Positions 26,080 through 39,815 of a stretch of DNA of 64,000 nt are shown here, piece after piece. The notes under the pieces were generated by a model. It saw only the letters and a list, made by a program, of their open reading frames with translations, made no database searches and had not been told where the DNA came from. The stretch's first letter is position 1, and the number at the start of each line of letters is the position of its first letter. Source of the stretch: Struthio camelus (taxonomy: Eukaryota > Chordata > Aves > Struthioniformes > Struthionidae); NCBI RefSeq assembly GCF_040807025.1, contig NC_090952.1:27711068-27775067 (forward strand), in the 5' to 3' direction. A program made the translations under genes and the position numbers.

Positions 26080-28098
26080 GACAAAGCTGGAAAGACTAAG
26101 GCACTGAGGGACATACAGCTAGCGAGTAGTATCAAAGATAACAAGAAAACAACAAGTATATCAGTAAACAAGGAAAAAAGTACAAGTGAAGAGAGGTTCT
26201 ACTCAGCAAGGAGGAACACTTACAGCTGAAATGGAAGTGAAAAAAAGGTTTGGGACTATTTCCTTGTTAATTCCATTTTTCATTAAAAATCAAATTTCAC
26301 TCAGGCAACTGCCAATACCAGCAACAAATAAAAATAGAGAATGGGCAGACTATATAAATAGGAGCATTAGAATTTTTGCAAAAAGCTGGGCCAAAGCAAG
26401 TTTGTTTTATCCAGATCATTAGGGATTATCTTTGAGAATTCATGGAAACGGGGAGAGCCTAGAGGACTGAAAGCAGGTAACAAAATACCTACCCCTTACA
26501 TGGTAAAAAGCTGGAAAATTATAGAGGCTAAAGAGCTCGACTAAATACCCACAAAATATCGAAAATAATCAAGTTGTTTATTAGTACCTACACAATAACA
26601 CGGAAACGAGGACAGCTAACATGTATTTGTCAAGCGTGAACTTGGCAAGACAGTCTGATTTCCCGAGCGACTAGGTAATAGGCCTTCAGTACAGCAAAAG
26701 CAGCAACCACTTTACATTGACTTCAACGATGCTTTCACATTCACAATGCAGAACAATTCCCTCATTTGGTTCACCATATGGCCCTCCAACCCTTTGGGCT
26801 AGCAAAAGCAAATGGGAGGAGGAAGGCAGGAACAAGCAGCTGCGCAGGTGAGACTACTTAAATGAGCATTTACATCTTAGGGAGCAGTTTATTATCAATC
26901 AAAGAATGATTATCAGTCAAAGTAGTAATGTATCAAAAGGAGCTCTACACAAGTCTTTTCCGGTCCTACTATCAATCAGTGCTTTTACTAGATAATGAAA
27001 TAGACACCAAAATTAAAAGTTTGTATATGATATATATATATGATACCGACATGACATATGCTGCAAGCAAGTTGGAAAGCAGAATCAGAATTAGAAACGA
27101 TCTTAAAAATTGGAGAGATGGCCCGAAGAAAACAGGATGCAATTTAATTAAAGCAAATGCGGCGTCCTTAATCCACGCACGAATGATCAGCTGAATCTGT
27201 ACAGGGGGAGGAGTGAGTGGCTAGGTAGCACTACTGTTGAAAACTTTCAGTTGGTGTTAGTGGATCAGGTGCTGAACCTGAATCAACAGTGAGATACTGC
27301 TGGAAAAAAAGGGAGAGCTCAACTGGGATTATCATATACAGGAGACGTGAAGCAATCCTTGCTCTGTGCGATGCTGCTAAAGCCTCAGCCACAATACTGG
27401 GTTTCGTTTGGGGCACCACACTTCAAAACCAAACGTGGAGTCTTTAAAGGGTCATTCTAGGGAGCAAAGATGATCAGAGGTTTAGAAAACATGACACGGG
27501 GGGTTGAACAGACAACTGGAACCATTCATCTCTCTGTCTGGAAGATACCACTGAGAGGAAACATCATAATAATCATCAGATATATGAAAAGGATAGTGGC
27601 ATCGAGAAGTTGTGGCTAGCAACCCCCTCTGGGTGATCAATGCCAGCAATGCCCTTGATCTCTCCTGTAATTTTATAGCTGTGGCTCTTTGTCCTTTACT
27701 AGGTATGTTTCAGGAAGGCACTGTGTGCCCTGAAACACACAGGGACATGTTGTGTGAACGCACCTGGACTCACCGTCTGCTTTGTGGTTGTCAGCAACTG
27801 TTGGGACTGGACTTGATGAGTTGGATGGACCCTCCCAGGTTTGCATTCCTGTGTCCTATAATCCTGTGGGCAAGGTAAGTTTTACATTAGGAAGGCTTTC
27901 TACTGAAAAGGACAGCCAAGTACTGGAATACACTGCCTCAAAATTTGTGGGGACTTCATTGCTGAGTAATGGCTGAGTAATAGCCATTAACAAAGAATAC
28001 TGTAGTTGCCGTTTATCCTGCCTTTGGGCAGGAGGATGGACCAGACCTCTGGATGGAGACCTCTTTGTAGTCCTTTCTAGCCCTGTTTTTCTACAATA
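26080..28098 (+). mobile_element. Degraded CR1 LINE, 3' two kilobases
   Basis: This is a 5'-truncated, heavily mutated CR1 retrotransposon in sense orientation. Recognisable segments occur in the consensus order: the 'tctttgagaattcatggaa' region near 26432; 'atttgtcaag' near 26625; the 'aaacaggatgcaattta' region near 27129; 'gtggatca' to 'caacagtgagat' near 27259-27296; 'ggggcaccacacttca' near 27410; 'agaaaacatgac' near 27484; 'acattaggaa' near 27884; and a 3' end with 'ggaccagacctctggatgg' near 28038. The reverse transcriptase frame is destroyed by stops and indels, so the element is dead. The alignment is from memory of CR1 consensus sequences, and the 5' boundary is approximate. Confidence 0.8.
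27635..27869 (+). mobile_element. Probable nested CR1-type fragment within the older CR1
   Basis: Here the surrounding CR1 loses its expected sequence and resumes at about 27870. The inserted stretch ends in a second CR1-like tail: 'ggacttgatgagttggatgg' at about 27809, followed by 'attcctgtg' and 'aatcctgtg' repeats of the CR1 3' terminus. This fits insertion of a younger truncated CR1 into the older one. The left edge is uncertain, and the inner part is not recognised. Confidence 0.45.
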
Positions 28099-31000
28099 GA
28101 TTTTTTTCCCCCTACAAGTTCTGTGTTATAGTCATGGAATTATATGAGAATCTCTGTTTTCATTTAAGAAAGAAATGCTTCCCTAACATTTGGGAAGAAA
28201 AAAAAGAGGAAGCATTAAGCCGTACTAACCCTAACAAGCAAAAAGCAAATAAAAGTGACTAAATCCTCTTTTATATAAAACCCTACAATTATTTTAGGGC
28301 AGACTTATGATTATTTGAATGCTTAGGGTTGTTACTATTTTTCCAAGAACAAGATCCAAATTATTTAAAGGCAACCATACATTGGCCCACTCAGATTTGC
28401 AATAGCCTAGTTCTATTTTCAAGAATCGTTTATGTTACTTTTTTAAGATGAAGTTTAGAGGTTAAATCAACCCCACGTCCCTGAAATACTTCAAACCGTA
28501 TATATTCTTTGGGCCTTTAACACAAGCCTGTATTGCCAAGGTCTCAATCCGAAGCTGTGTAGGTGAGTTAAATCAGCTATTATTTTGAACTGCTCATAAA
28601 AAGCGAGTTCACCATTTCTACTGGGATCTCGTTAAGGACTATTTGCCAAATACCTCAAAATGAGGTTCTTATGACTCCTACGACAGATGATTGTGCAGCA
28701 TCCCACCAATTAAAAAGAAGACCCATCTGATGATATAATTAGTATGTGTCATCCCAGACCTGAGAGAGGTCCTCACATGTTTACCATGTGGCAGTGGTAA
28801 AGCCTCACCAACTGAGACTTTATACTGTTTCTCTAATACTTTATTTTAATTTCTCTCCTGCTAAGTGTTGCTGCCAGCTTTAGGCTTAGATGAGAGCCTA
28901 GTTGAGTTGGAGAGCCTTCCCTTGCTGCTGCAGATGTTTTCTTTCTGAACCACGAATCCTCCTTCTCTGATGAATGCAATCGGTGCCCTTTCTTTTACAA
29001 GTTTCATCCCTTTTTACTAGGCCATCCCTGATAAAATCTGTGACATGAATGAAGAACCTCAAAGGTTTAAGTGATCTTCTCTAGCCCAGTCTAATCACAC
29101 CAAGGAATTTCAGCCCAGGAGAGGTAGAAGACAGAAAAGCCTTCCATTCAAAAATGGAGTTGTTAGTCTGATATAGAAATCACAGAGACTCTTAATAGTT
29201 TGGATTGGTTGATCAAAGACAGGGTCCATGATGAAAAATAGCAGTCCTTGTTAATCAGAAAATAGTATTACTTCCTTCATAAGGAAGGGCTCCCCCCACC
29301 CAAATTCTGCCTCTTTATATCTGCTGGAGTTCATTGGGCCCAGCTGCCCCTGCTTTTTTATCTTGAACAATGGAGAGAAATCTAGGAAAAAGGAAACATT
29401 CTAAAAATAAAAGCATTGTTCCTTTCAGTTCATGTTGTGTGACAGAAAGTCCTCTGGAGGATGGGTAAAGGCTGAAGAGAGTAAGAAAGGACAGAGGTAA
29501 CGTCTCTGATTCCGGTTGACCTTTTCTCTCATGATTCCTATGCTTGCTATTATTTCCAGTATCACACTTTAACTGAGCCTTTGGGTCCAAGTAGCATTCA
29601 CCTGAAAGGTGGGAAGGAGAACCTGTTTTGTCAGTTTAGGAGATCTCCCTTTCTTTTGGAATGGGTAAAACTCTCTCAACATAACACACGGACACACTAG
29701 TGGCAGATCTAATGCAAGTTGCCATGAATATTTAACAGATTAGTGAATCTTTTAGAAGGATGTTGTAAATAAGATTTTAGCCCATTTCCCGTTTACATTT
29801 TGGCAACAGCTGTAATATTTGCAGCAGCAATAGAGCAGATTTTAACATGTGTGACCTAAAAGCTTTGGAATTCATGACTTTCCTTTGAGGAAAGCTCCAC
29901 TAAATTGCAGTAAGGCCATTTCTTCTACTCTCAGTGATGTTAGCAACAACATTAGTGCAATAAAGTCTCCCAAAACCTCAAGTCATAGCGTACTGAGAAT
30001 GTGTCCTCAGATATTTTTTTAGCCATTAGGACAAAGGATCCTGAGTTTTATAAAGCCTCCATTAATCACCGCAATTATAATTATTTTTCTTCAGAGAGAG
30101 CTGAGAGGTTTTATAATATCTGATTTAATATTGTATTTTCAATAGCTATGAGTTCTGCATATACAGTAAAAGTAGTTATTTGTATCAGACTGCTTTCACG
30201 GGTGCATGAATTGAATAATACATTCACATCGTGAGAGCAGCACGTACAAAGCAACATTCACGCAGATGCCTTCTTCCCTAGCCTCGTCTAGGATTCTTCT
30301 AAGATTTTCCATCTCTGAGGTCATCAACATCTATCTTTGATCACTTGCCTGTCCCTTTCATCTCACTTGGTGAATTCTTGCAACTGTCATTTAAAATGAC
30401 ACCTACAGAACTTCTCATTCCTTTCCTCACACTCTCTTGCACAAGGATCATCTCATTTCCCCCCCCCCCGGCCCCTTGACTGGCAGTCACTATAACAAAA
30501 CTTGTCCTCTGCATCTCACCCACAAAGCTTTCAACAGGTGAGATTTCCAAGATGGAGTATGATTAGAGAACAGCAGTATTACAGTTTTCCTCTAGTATTA
30601 CAGTATCAGATAAAGAGACACTACATTTTAGGCCTGAAAAAAAAATTTCTCATAAGCACTAGGCAATGTTTAAAGAACACAGTGTGCACAGTGTCCTAAA
30701 CTGCAGGCTTTGATTTCTTACGCCGCACAACCATATGTTTAAAAGGAACAAAAAATGACCGTTACGTCATTAGGTATAAAAAGAGGAGAAGTAGGGACTA
30801 CCATATACTTATTGTCAGAATTTTTTTCTTTGATATGCAATAATAACAATTTTTGAAGTGTTCAATGTGCTTGTGTCCTCCTTCAGAGAGAAAAAACAGT
30901 GTTTACTGACTTCACAGTGATTCCCGCTGTAATATTGACTTCTAAAAACTGGTAGCAAGTTGAAATCTAGCTTCCCTGTATAGACAAGCCTTTTCTTTGC

Positions 31001-34000
31001 TTTTTGTTTTAAAGGAAGATGGAAACCTAATTGCTTAGCCAGATTTGCTGCTTTATTTCATTACAAAGTATACAACAAGGAAATTTGGCCAAAGAATGCT
31101 AAGTTAAGCCTAAACACCCTTCTTCTAGAAAGGGTAACTAGGATATTACTCTTAGTTCTGTTGTATGTTTATTTATATGTTATTTGGCGATAATGAAAAA
31201 CAAATGTTAGGAATCTATTCAGTTCTTAAACTTTTATAGACTTATTGTCTTTATTTTCAACCGTGCAACTGTCTCTCAGCCTCCCCCTCACTCAGCCACA
31301 TGGAACTGCAGTCAGTGACCCAGCGTCAGCTGTTCTGTTAGTCATCCTGGCTGAAACAATGATATTCCACACCACATTATACAACCACCTCGGCACTCAC
31401 TGCCTTACAGCCCCTAACCCTTTTGCTCCCCACGTCACAGGTCACTCAGACTAGTGGGCCGTGGAGGATTCTTCCACGTTCTTGTCCTTAAGTGCCCGCT
31501 TCAGCACTCACTGTTGCAAACGAAAACAAGAAAATGATCTTTGCCTCAAGAAACATACCTATGATACGAAAAACACCCTTTCACAAAGCCCCGGACAGAG
31601 CCTGGTTCTCCCCTCGCTACTCGTATCACTAGCACTGCGCTCAGCCATCAACAGCCCACGTTAAAGCAGAAGGAAGGAGATGAGAAGTACACCGCTCAAT
31701 TAATACTCACGCTTGACTAAAGAAAGGACTAAGAGCGGGGGAACTCCTCTCCTCAATGCCTCTCACTGCCTGTTGCTGCAGAACGACAGCAGTTTTCACT
31801 CAGAGTCCAGCATTTCTGGCTTATAAGTTTGCTTAATCTTTCAGAGAGCATGACTCTGCATTTGGTGATCCTTTTTCCGTAGATGTTCCTCAGCAGCAAA
31901 GAAGCCTTTCTGCGGACCTTAGAAAGAAACTCTGTTCCCTTAGTGCGAGCAGGAGATTCCTGAAGCACACCCTTTCCCACGTAAAACCAGCAGAACTCCC
32001 CCCTCAAAGCAGAACCAGATGGTTCTTATGGCACACTTGGCTCATAGTGGGGCTCAAACTGCTGATGGCCCTGCTCCATCTGCAAATGATTTTGGTCATT
32101 TGATATTTGTCTCTGTTGATGCATGGCACTGGTTACCTTTTGGAGAAGCAATCCTGACTTTAACCACAGAATTTAAGTCTCTGAAGCAAGAAGCACAAGC
32201 CAAAGGCACATGCCATAAACCTAAGGCAAGAGGGTTTCCAGGACATCTCCTGTCAGGTTTTTGGGTGACTGAAGGAAACATACTGTGGTCACAAAACCTG
32301 TATTACAACCTGCTCTGTGTGGAGAAATCTATACACAAAATACAGTACTGTGTTAAGGGAGTTAATTCTAAACGATACAAACTCAGTTTCCACAAGGTAC
32401 ATCAGCTCAAATACTACACTATACTCACGTGTCTTTCCTCCAACATGAGCTAGTTTGTGCAAGGCTCTTTCAAGTGCAGCTGTACAGCCCTGTATTGTCC
32501 CGTTTTAACAATCCTATCCCTCATGTCACTGCAGGTTGACATATCTGTAGGTGTGTTACTCACTTGACTAAACCTATGTATTTTCTGCTCCTAGAAAGCA
32601 AGCCACAGATTTTTTCCTCCACGTCTGCAATCCCTCAATGTATTCCTAGAAGTCCATCAGGACAGCAGCTGCTGACACGGCTCTTTATGTGCTTCGCTCC
32701 TGGAAGGCAGTAGCTCTGGGCCGCCTTATGGGTCTCTGACAAATGCCCCATTTCCTCCTTGTTAAACCCTTCTTACAGGGCAGCGATTCTCAGGACTGAT
32801 GGCCACAGTCTCACTTGTGACCAATGTGCACAAAACCATAACCAGCTACATGTTGGTGGCCACCACAGTGCCCTCTTTACAAGGGAAGCGCTGTGAGCTG
32901 CAGCGTCTCTCTTTTGTTGCCTGGTGAGATGGTCACACGCTTTTGGTCCTTCCTATCACTGGCTCTGTTCCCCCTCTCCCAAAATCACCTCTAGAGCCAC
33001 TAGCACCTGGTCCCTGTGACGAATGCACATCTTGGCCTTTCTCAGACACGCTGCCCTCCACCCACGCATCTTCCACTATCTCTGACAGATATATACACTA
33101 TGTAAATGGACTAACAGTGAACCATAATCATATAAAAAGCTCAGGATCTCAAGGAGGCCTCTAAACTGCCCTTCTTCTTAATGCACCTCTTTGGTCTCTA
33201 AAGTCACAGTCACACAAGCCATTTAGGCTGCCATAAGCTGGCTCTCCTAGGATAAGCCAAAAAAAAAAAAAAAAGTAATATCAAGGAGAGGGAAAAAAAA
33301 AAAAAGAAGAATGTAAAGTTAGCCACATTACAATTGCCTTTGGGTCACAAAGTGAGCAGAATGTCCTTGTGCCTGATCCACACATGACTTGAGTCTGTGT
33401 TAACTCCCAGCTGCATGACCCTGATGGTTAGTGCAAAGTGTAGAGTTTTTGGAGAGTCCCGGTTCAGGCCTTGCTCTCAGCCACAGTATTGCCTCATCCT
33501 TCCTCCTGAGCTTGCAGTGCAAATAAAGCTGCAGGGTTGCAGCAACGTAGTAAGGCAAAGCACAGCCTCTTTCAGGTTCCAGTGTTCTTGAGGACCGATC
33601 ATTTTTCTCTATCCCACAAAGCTGGGCCTGCAAACACAAACTGTATGAACTGTTCCATTTTGACCCACTGTTTAGTGTAGGGAGGAGACATGACTGAAGC
33701 CCTGGTTTTGAAGAGGATAAATCTAAGGCGTTTATATCAAAGCAAGAGCAATCATAAGGAGGACATATGGAATTGTCTTTTTCTATTCATTTCTTAGTTA
33801 TTGGAACCTGCTTACCTAAGGCCTTGATCTGGCTAGGAGACCTCCATATAAGGGCCTTAGTTTCCAGGTTACCTAGGACTCTAGTGATTCGCAACCTCAA
33901 GACCGTTAACATTATGTGACGGCAATCACCAAGGGATGGAAAACCTGAGTGTTGTTCTTAGATGCACCCCAGCAGTTACAGATTTAAGTGGGGAGAAAGA

Positions 34001-37000
34001 TCACAAGGCTCAGACGTAATATCCTATAGCAACACAGTCTTAAACCAGCAATTTCCTTTTTGGACTTCACCTCGGATCAAGGCTTGATAAAATATACCAT
34101 TTGGAATATTAGCTGGAGGATTTGGAAAGAGGTAGTAGCCATTTATTACGGTACGGAATGGTAATAATTATACTGCTTATAACAGAGGCATATTTCAAAC
34201 AGCTAACAGATACAGTTCTAATGAGTGCTGTTTGCCTTCATCTATTTTATTACAGGCCCAGCAGTCATGGTTCCATGAGCTCTGAGTTTCAAGCTTTGTG
34301 GAATGCCATGTTTCTAGACTAAACTAACCAATACACACATCTGTTTCATCTCAGAATGAAAAAGACTGAAAAATGGCAAACCATGTAATTTTTGAAATGA
34401 GTAATTCATTTGTGATTTTAAGTAACTTACTTTTGTATGTGAACGCCAGTTTCTCTGCATCAACTGGATGAAGACATCTGCTTTATTTCAAAGAGATCTG
34501 AAGAGGTAAAACTTGACAGTTCTTTGTTGAAATCTTTGCTATCTCTTTTGTGTATCTAAATTACATTTATTGATATACAATGTTGACATTTTTGTAATAC
34601 TTCTAAATCTCATAACCTTCTGTTTCAAATTCACAGTCTTCCACCACTTAAGCTATTATTATTTTTACCAGTCCCAAGGGTGTGCTAGAGTCTCTTTGGT
34701 AGAAATTAGAAAGGCTTTTGTGAAAAACTTACTGTTTATGTAAAAGAGGTTCTCTTTGGCTTCCTGACCCCACCATCACTAATGCCAGTGTAGTAATAGT
34801 TTCTAGTGTAGACTCACCCAGAATGGGTCACCATGACATCTGGCATTCTAGCACTAACGTTAGACTTGCTCACAACTAGATTTGGAGGATCTGAAATGGT
34901 GTTAGAAACAGTAGCAATTTTCCCCGAGAGAAAAAAAGCCAAATGTTGACAGGCTTATGAATACAAACATGAGGGACTCTTCTGACAGCAAAACTTTCCT
35001 CTAAGTTGGTTGCAGACTTATCTGCAGCTTTACTGTAGATCGGATGCTAACCAGGGTTTAGCAACAGCAACAGGAGAAATGGTTTGAGGAAGACAGCATG
35101 CTAACTGATTTTGTAAGGAATGAATGCTGGGGTAGAAATGACCCTTGGGAAAAGCATTCCTGAACTGCGTAGAGAACACGGGGGACAATACTGATTAGTT
35201 CTGGAGGAAAGCATAAGTCTCAGAGAAGAAGGCTGAGGGAAGGAGGGAGACAAAGTGGGAAGAACCTAAAACGAAGGATAAACGCACATGACTAGGAGAT
35301 TGAGAAAGACTAGAAGAGGAGCACAATAGCTTGCTAGAGCAAGTTTTGGAAAGCGTGACAGAGCAAACGCGAAGGGCAACTAGAAAGCCCAAGAGAGGCA
35401 AAGAGGCTATAATCCTAATCGTTACAAACAAGGGCCTGTGATTTTGTACCAAAACACATGACAGGGACTGCTAGGGCAAGGGAACACAGAGTGTAATTGA
35501 GGTTATGTGCCATGGAAAACACAAAGACAACCTCTCCCTAATGCTGGGTTGCCATATAGTAATTTCCATCACTTGGCTCAGGTCTCTCGTCTTGATTTTT
35601 CACATTAAGACAAACAAATCTGACAAATTTGACATTCCTTGGCTTCATCAGATCTGAGGAAGGCTTTGTGATCTTTGCTTACACTTAACACTTCCCTCTT
35701 TGAAGGAAAAATGTATTCTGCATGCTCTTCCACACAGGAAGCTGCCCAAAGGGCAGTGAGAGGGAGGGATCCCCGAGCACTGAAGCAATGCTGGATGGCA
35801 CTAAACAAACACACAACATCCTGGCTAGGCAACGAGGCATGGCTGCGTTGCTTCCCTACCACAACACCAAATTCACCTCTAGAATCTCATTCTGTAAACC
35901 CTCACCTTCACCACGAAGGCTTGACTGCTCTTACCAGGAGCAGCTTTTCCCAATATACAACTGATCTCATGACAAGAATTAGATACTGTAGAGGGCAGAA
36001 GCAGGAAACTGATCTGAGAGTTTGTGGTTGGAATTGGGCTGCAAGGGGAAAGAATTATTGGTGTCTAAGAGAAGGAAGGCGTTTGGTAGGGAGTAAAACA
36101 CGTGCGGAACACCTATAAATACAGCCACATTGTTGGACAAATTATATTGTTGGACCAGAAATAGCTAATAACTAAGCACAGCCCACTTTCAACACACTTG
36201 CCACATCTATTCGCTCATCAGGGCAATAGGAGGAGAACTATGCCAGTCCTTCCCAAACTCAGCCTAGAATACCCAGCCTAACCTGATCTATTCTTCTCCG
36301 CCACTATTTAAAGATAAGGCTCCAGGACACAACCAGCACATTTCCTGATGACCGCTACTTAATCACCTGTGCAGCATAGGGGTTTGTCCTTCTGGAGACT
36401 CCAGGAACGTTATCACCAAGTTCATCCCACTTCCAGCGCTCCACTCGCAGGCTTTCTGAATTTTTTTTTTTTCCCGTCAGAATACTGGGACCTATAGTTT
36501 CATCACACTCAAGATATGGTTTTATTAGCAGAGGCTGCTCAGCCCTACAGAGATGTCAGCAGTGCCAACAGCTAACAGATAGGATTTTCAGATAAACCAC
36601 TGGCTCAGGGCAGGCTCATGAGAGAACTCGTTCATCCAAGTCTCACTTGGTACCAGCAACACCTCCTGCTTCTGTGTCACCCCTCTCCTTGAAATATCGG
36701 TGTCTCTGAAGGACCAAAAGTATAGCTGGAAGAAAGGAAAGGATCTTTTACTCCTGAAATTACTTCACATGAAGGCAGAAAACACTCCCCTTCCCAATCC
36801 TTTCCTATCGAGGGGCCTCAGTTCAATACAATTAAAGCTGAATTAATACAGGCAGATGTTTTCAGTGGAGGAAACCCGTCAGTATCACCTAGATCTTCCT
36901 CAGTGACCAAAATGGATCTAACAGAATGAGACGGCCGTTGTGTAGTGTCACGGTCACGATCTACAGCAAGCGAAGGACAGGCAAGGAGAAACAGAGAGGG

Positions 37001-38039
37001 AGAAACAAGTTATACAGTATCATATAAAACCACCTTCTACAGTCCATCCAGGCAACTTCCGCTCTGCTACGGCAAAGGGATTGCTACTGAAAAATAAATT
37101 GTAAGCTCTTCTTTAACAGAAACTTTGGACAAAAAGAGAACAAAGGAATCCTCCAGGCAAAAATTGTGGAAAATGACAATCAGTAATAATTTCTTCAACT
37201 CAAACTACAAGACCTTCATCTGTTTTCTGAGGAGACAATGCATTAACTTTCCAGTCACAACATTCATACATTTACAAAAAGTACCTGTTTGATCAGACAG
37301 AAATAAACAAGGAACTCAGTGCTAGCATCACCGCATTCTCATTTTCAGTACGCACAGATTTTGAAAGGCCTGGAAATATCTTTAAGTTTCCCTTTAAACA
37401 GAAAACACGGCTTGCAACTACAACGTTACAGCAAAGGTCATGATGGACAATAAATGCACCGAGCCTCTCTTCAGGATTCTTACTCTGATGCATTCAAATG
37501 TGGATGTCAAAAAGGCCCACAAGTACTTATTTAGACACACGGCAACAAGCTGCCTACTTTTCAGAAGTTCTGGGCACTTATAACGTCCAAGGACGACAAA
37601 AGAGGCTTCAGGACATCTGCAATTGTTTGGATGCTTAATTACACAATTTGCATGATTTCTACATGCATACGCCTAAAGACTACACTTGTATCTTTTTTGA
37701 TACGACAAAAAGCAAAAACCTGTATGTAATCTATGAAACTAGATAAATAATAGAAGCTCCTAATTCCCAGAACATCCTGGACAGATGAGGTTTGAAATCC
37801 GAACCCCACCCATGATTTCAGTCTCTGTAGATGCCCCTCTCTTACCTCAAAGTATTTCAAAGTCTGAAGTTTGATTTGGGCCCGCAGCACTTCTTATTGC
37901 TTTCTCTGGGGTGCAGCGCTTTCCATGATCTTTAGAGCAGAAATATCTTTTAGGCCGTCCATTTCAGTTTTTATGGAGTCCTAAGAAGAATCTAGAGCCG
38001 AGAAGTTTCTCTCTCATCCCACATCACCTTCCGGCTTGG
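28099..38039. other. Intergenic interval between EDA and the 38-kb CpG island
   Basis: This is about 10 kb of AT-rich DNA. The longest frames (for example + 32019-32453 and + 35675-36118) have no recognised domain. Short homopolymers occur near 30461 (C10) and 33260 (A16). I see no RNA gene or further repeat that I can define. Confidence 0.6.
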
Positions 38040-39050
38040 ACATCTACGGGCCTACAAGCACAAAAACGCGCATCCGCTTAGCTTGCGTCGACTGTAAAAC
38101 GCTGTCAACGCGGTCGCTGCGAACGCACACGGCACGTGCCCGCGTGGATTTTAGCTCGCGGCTGCTATGCTGAATCAGCGCAAGGCAGGTTTATACGCAG
38201 CAGGGCAGCCTGGCTGCCAGGGCTCCCATCCCACCCTCCCTCTAGGGAAGCCCCCGACCAGCGACGCCCTCCTCTGCCTGACCCAAGAGCCCCTTTTAAC
38301 GCAGGCCTCCCACGAGTCGCCTCAGCCCGCTGACCAGCGCCTCTCCCGCCCTCCTCTCCGCGGCCTGGGAGAGCCGGGCCTTTCTGCCTGCGCGGACCTC
38401 CCGGTTCGGCTCGGCTCGGCTGGGCTCGGCTCGACGCGGGCGAGGGGCCCGCCGCGCTCACCGGCCGCCGCGGTCTTTCCACACGGACGAGGGCGGCGGC
38501 GGTTCGACGAGCTCGCCGCCGCGAGGCCCCGCCGCCAGGAGAGCCGAGCCGGGCGAGCCAAGCCCTCTGCTGCCCTCGCCGCCCCGACCGCAGCCGGCGG
38601 GGCCTCGCGGCGGCGCCCGCGTCGCGTTTGAAGGGCGGCGGCGGCGACGGCGGCACCACCGCGCGGGGCGCGCAGCCCGGCCCCGCCGCCGCCGCCGCCG
38701 GGCGCAGGGGCGGCGCTGCCCCCTGGCGGGCGGCGCCGGGAGCGCGGGGCGCGCGCGCCTGCCCCAACGGTCGCCGGGCGGCGGTTGGGCGGCGCGAGGC
38801 GAGGCGAGGCGGGGCGGCGCGGCCCGCGCGGGCGCTGAGGGAAGGGAGGGAGGGAGGCGGCGGCGGCGGCTCGGCCTCAGCCCGGGGCGGCGGCGGCGCA
38901 GGGGCACGGGACGGGGAAGCCGGCCTCAAAACCCGGTCTTGCCCAGCCTTGCCGCTTGTCGGCTGCGTGGGGGCCTTCGCCCTCCTCAGCCGGCCGGGGC
39001 CTGCCCTCGCCGGGGGTGCCAAGCTCCTGGAGGCCCCCGTTCCTCTTGAA
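38040..39050. other. CpG island upstream of EDA, gene not assigned
   Basis: This strong CpG island lies 13.5 kb upstream of the EDA start and about 14 kb beyond the NALF2 stop. It has (CGG)n-type runs near 38635-38700 and 38858-38895. No frame in it matches a protein I know; the 285-codon minus frame at 38165-39022 is Arg/Pro/Ala-rich, as expected of any GC-rich DNA. A possible minus-strand splice donor (GCGGCCG|gtgagcg) is near 38460-38465. It may be the promoter of an unannotated transcript or a distal EDA promoter. Confidence 0.75.
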
Positions 39051-39494
39051 ATACAAACACAAATTTCTCACTTTAGAAAGCTACTTTTTTCTTTTCTTTT
39101 CCTTCTTTAGTGCGGGCGTTTTTTAATCACTTTTGTTCTTTATGTGCCCAGCTGCTCTAGCCAGGGCTCCTTTTGCTAGGTGCGCTGTGCAGTCATTAAA
39201 ACTGTTTTCTGTGTTTTATCCAATAACTAGTTCATTGTATGTTCAGAAACAATATTGGCTGCTCCCCAGGCTAGACAGTCATGTTCCTTTTTGCCCCTCT
39301 TCGCTGGCCCCATAAATCTTGAATCCCTTTTATGCAGTGGCCAAGCCTCAGCAGGAGCTGCCCTCTTGCAGCACGTCCCGGAGGCAGACATGGGGCGCGC
39401 TCGCCCCTGGGTACCTCTCTTGCTAGAAAAATGACAACCAAGGGGAGAGGCGACTGGGGTCCATCAAACCCCAAGAGGCTGGAGACTGCTATTT

Positions 39495-39815
39495 CTCAAA
39501 GGCTGAGACTTAGGGGGCATCAGAAGAAGAACAACTACCTTTTCAAACACGCAGCATGAAACTACAGAACTGACTGCCGCAGGAGGGCGGACGCCAGAGT
39601 AATAGCTGCGTCCAAGAACCCAGCTACGCAAATTCAACGCCGAAACATTGATCCAGAGCTATTACGTAAACAGATACCAGGAAATCCCTTGCATCTGGCT
39701 CAGAAAACTCATCATTGCAAGTTGCTGGAAGGATGTTTCAGGAAAAATGTTGCTATATGCTTGCACTGTTCTCCTACACTTTCCCTAAACTGCTGCTGTG
39801 ACAAATAGTACACCC
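39495..39815 (+). mobile_element. CR1 LINE 3'-end fragment
   Basis: Segments in CR1 3' order are visible: an 'actgccgcaggagg' block near 39571, 'gaaacattgatccagagcta' near 39642, 'ataccaggaaatccct' near 39674, 'tctggctcagaaaactcatc' near 39693, and 'tgcttgcactgttctcctac' near 39758. It is sense on the plus strand, noncoding and decayed. Confidence 0.7.

Noticed and set aside
32019-32453. 144-codon plus-strand frame
   Set aside because: It has no domain, no CpG island and no splice context, and its length is near chance for the window size.
38165-39022. 285-codon minus-strand frame in the 38-kb CpG island
   Set aside because: It has low-complexity composition typical of GC-rich DNA, with equally long frames on the other strand and no domain. 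Kept only as a CpG island.
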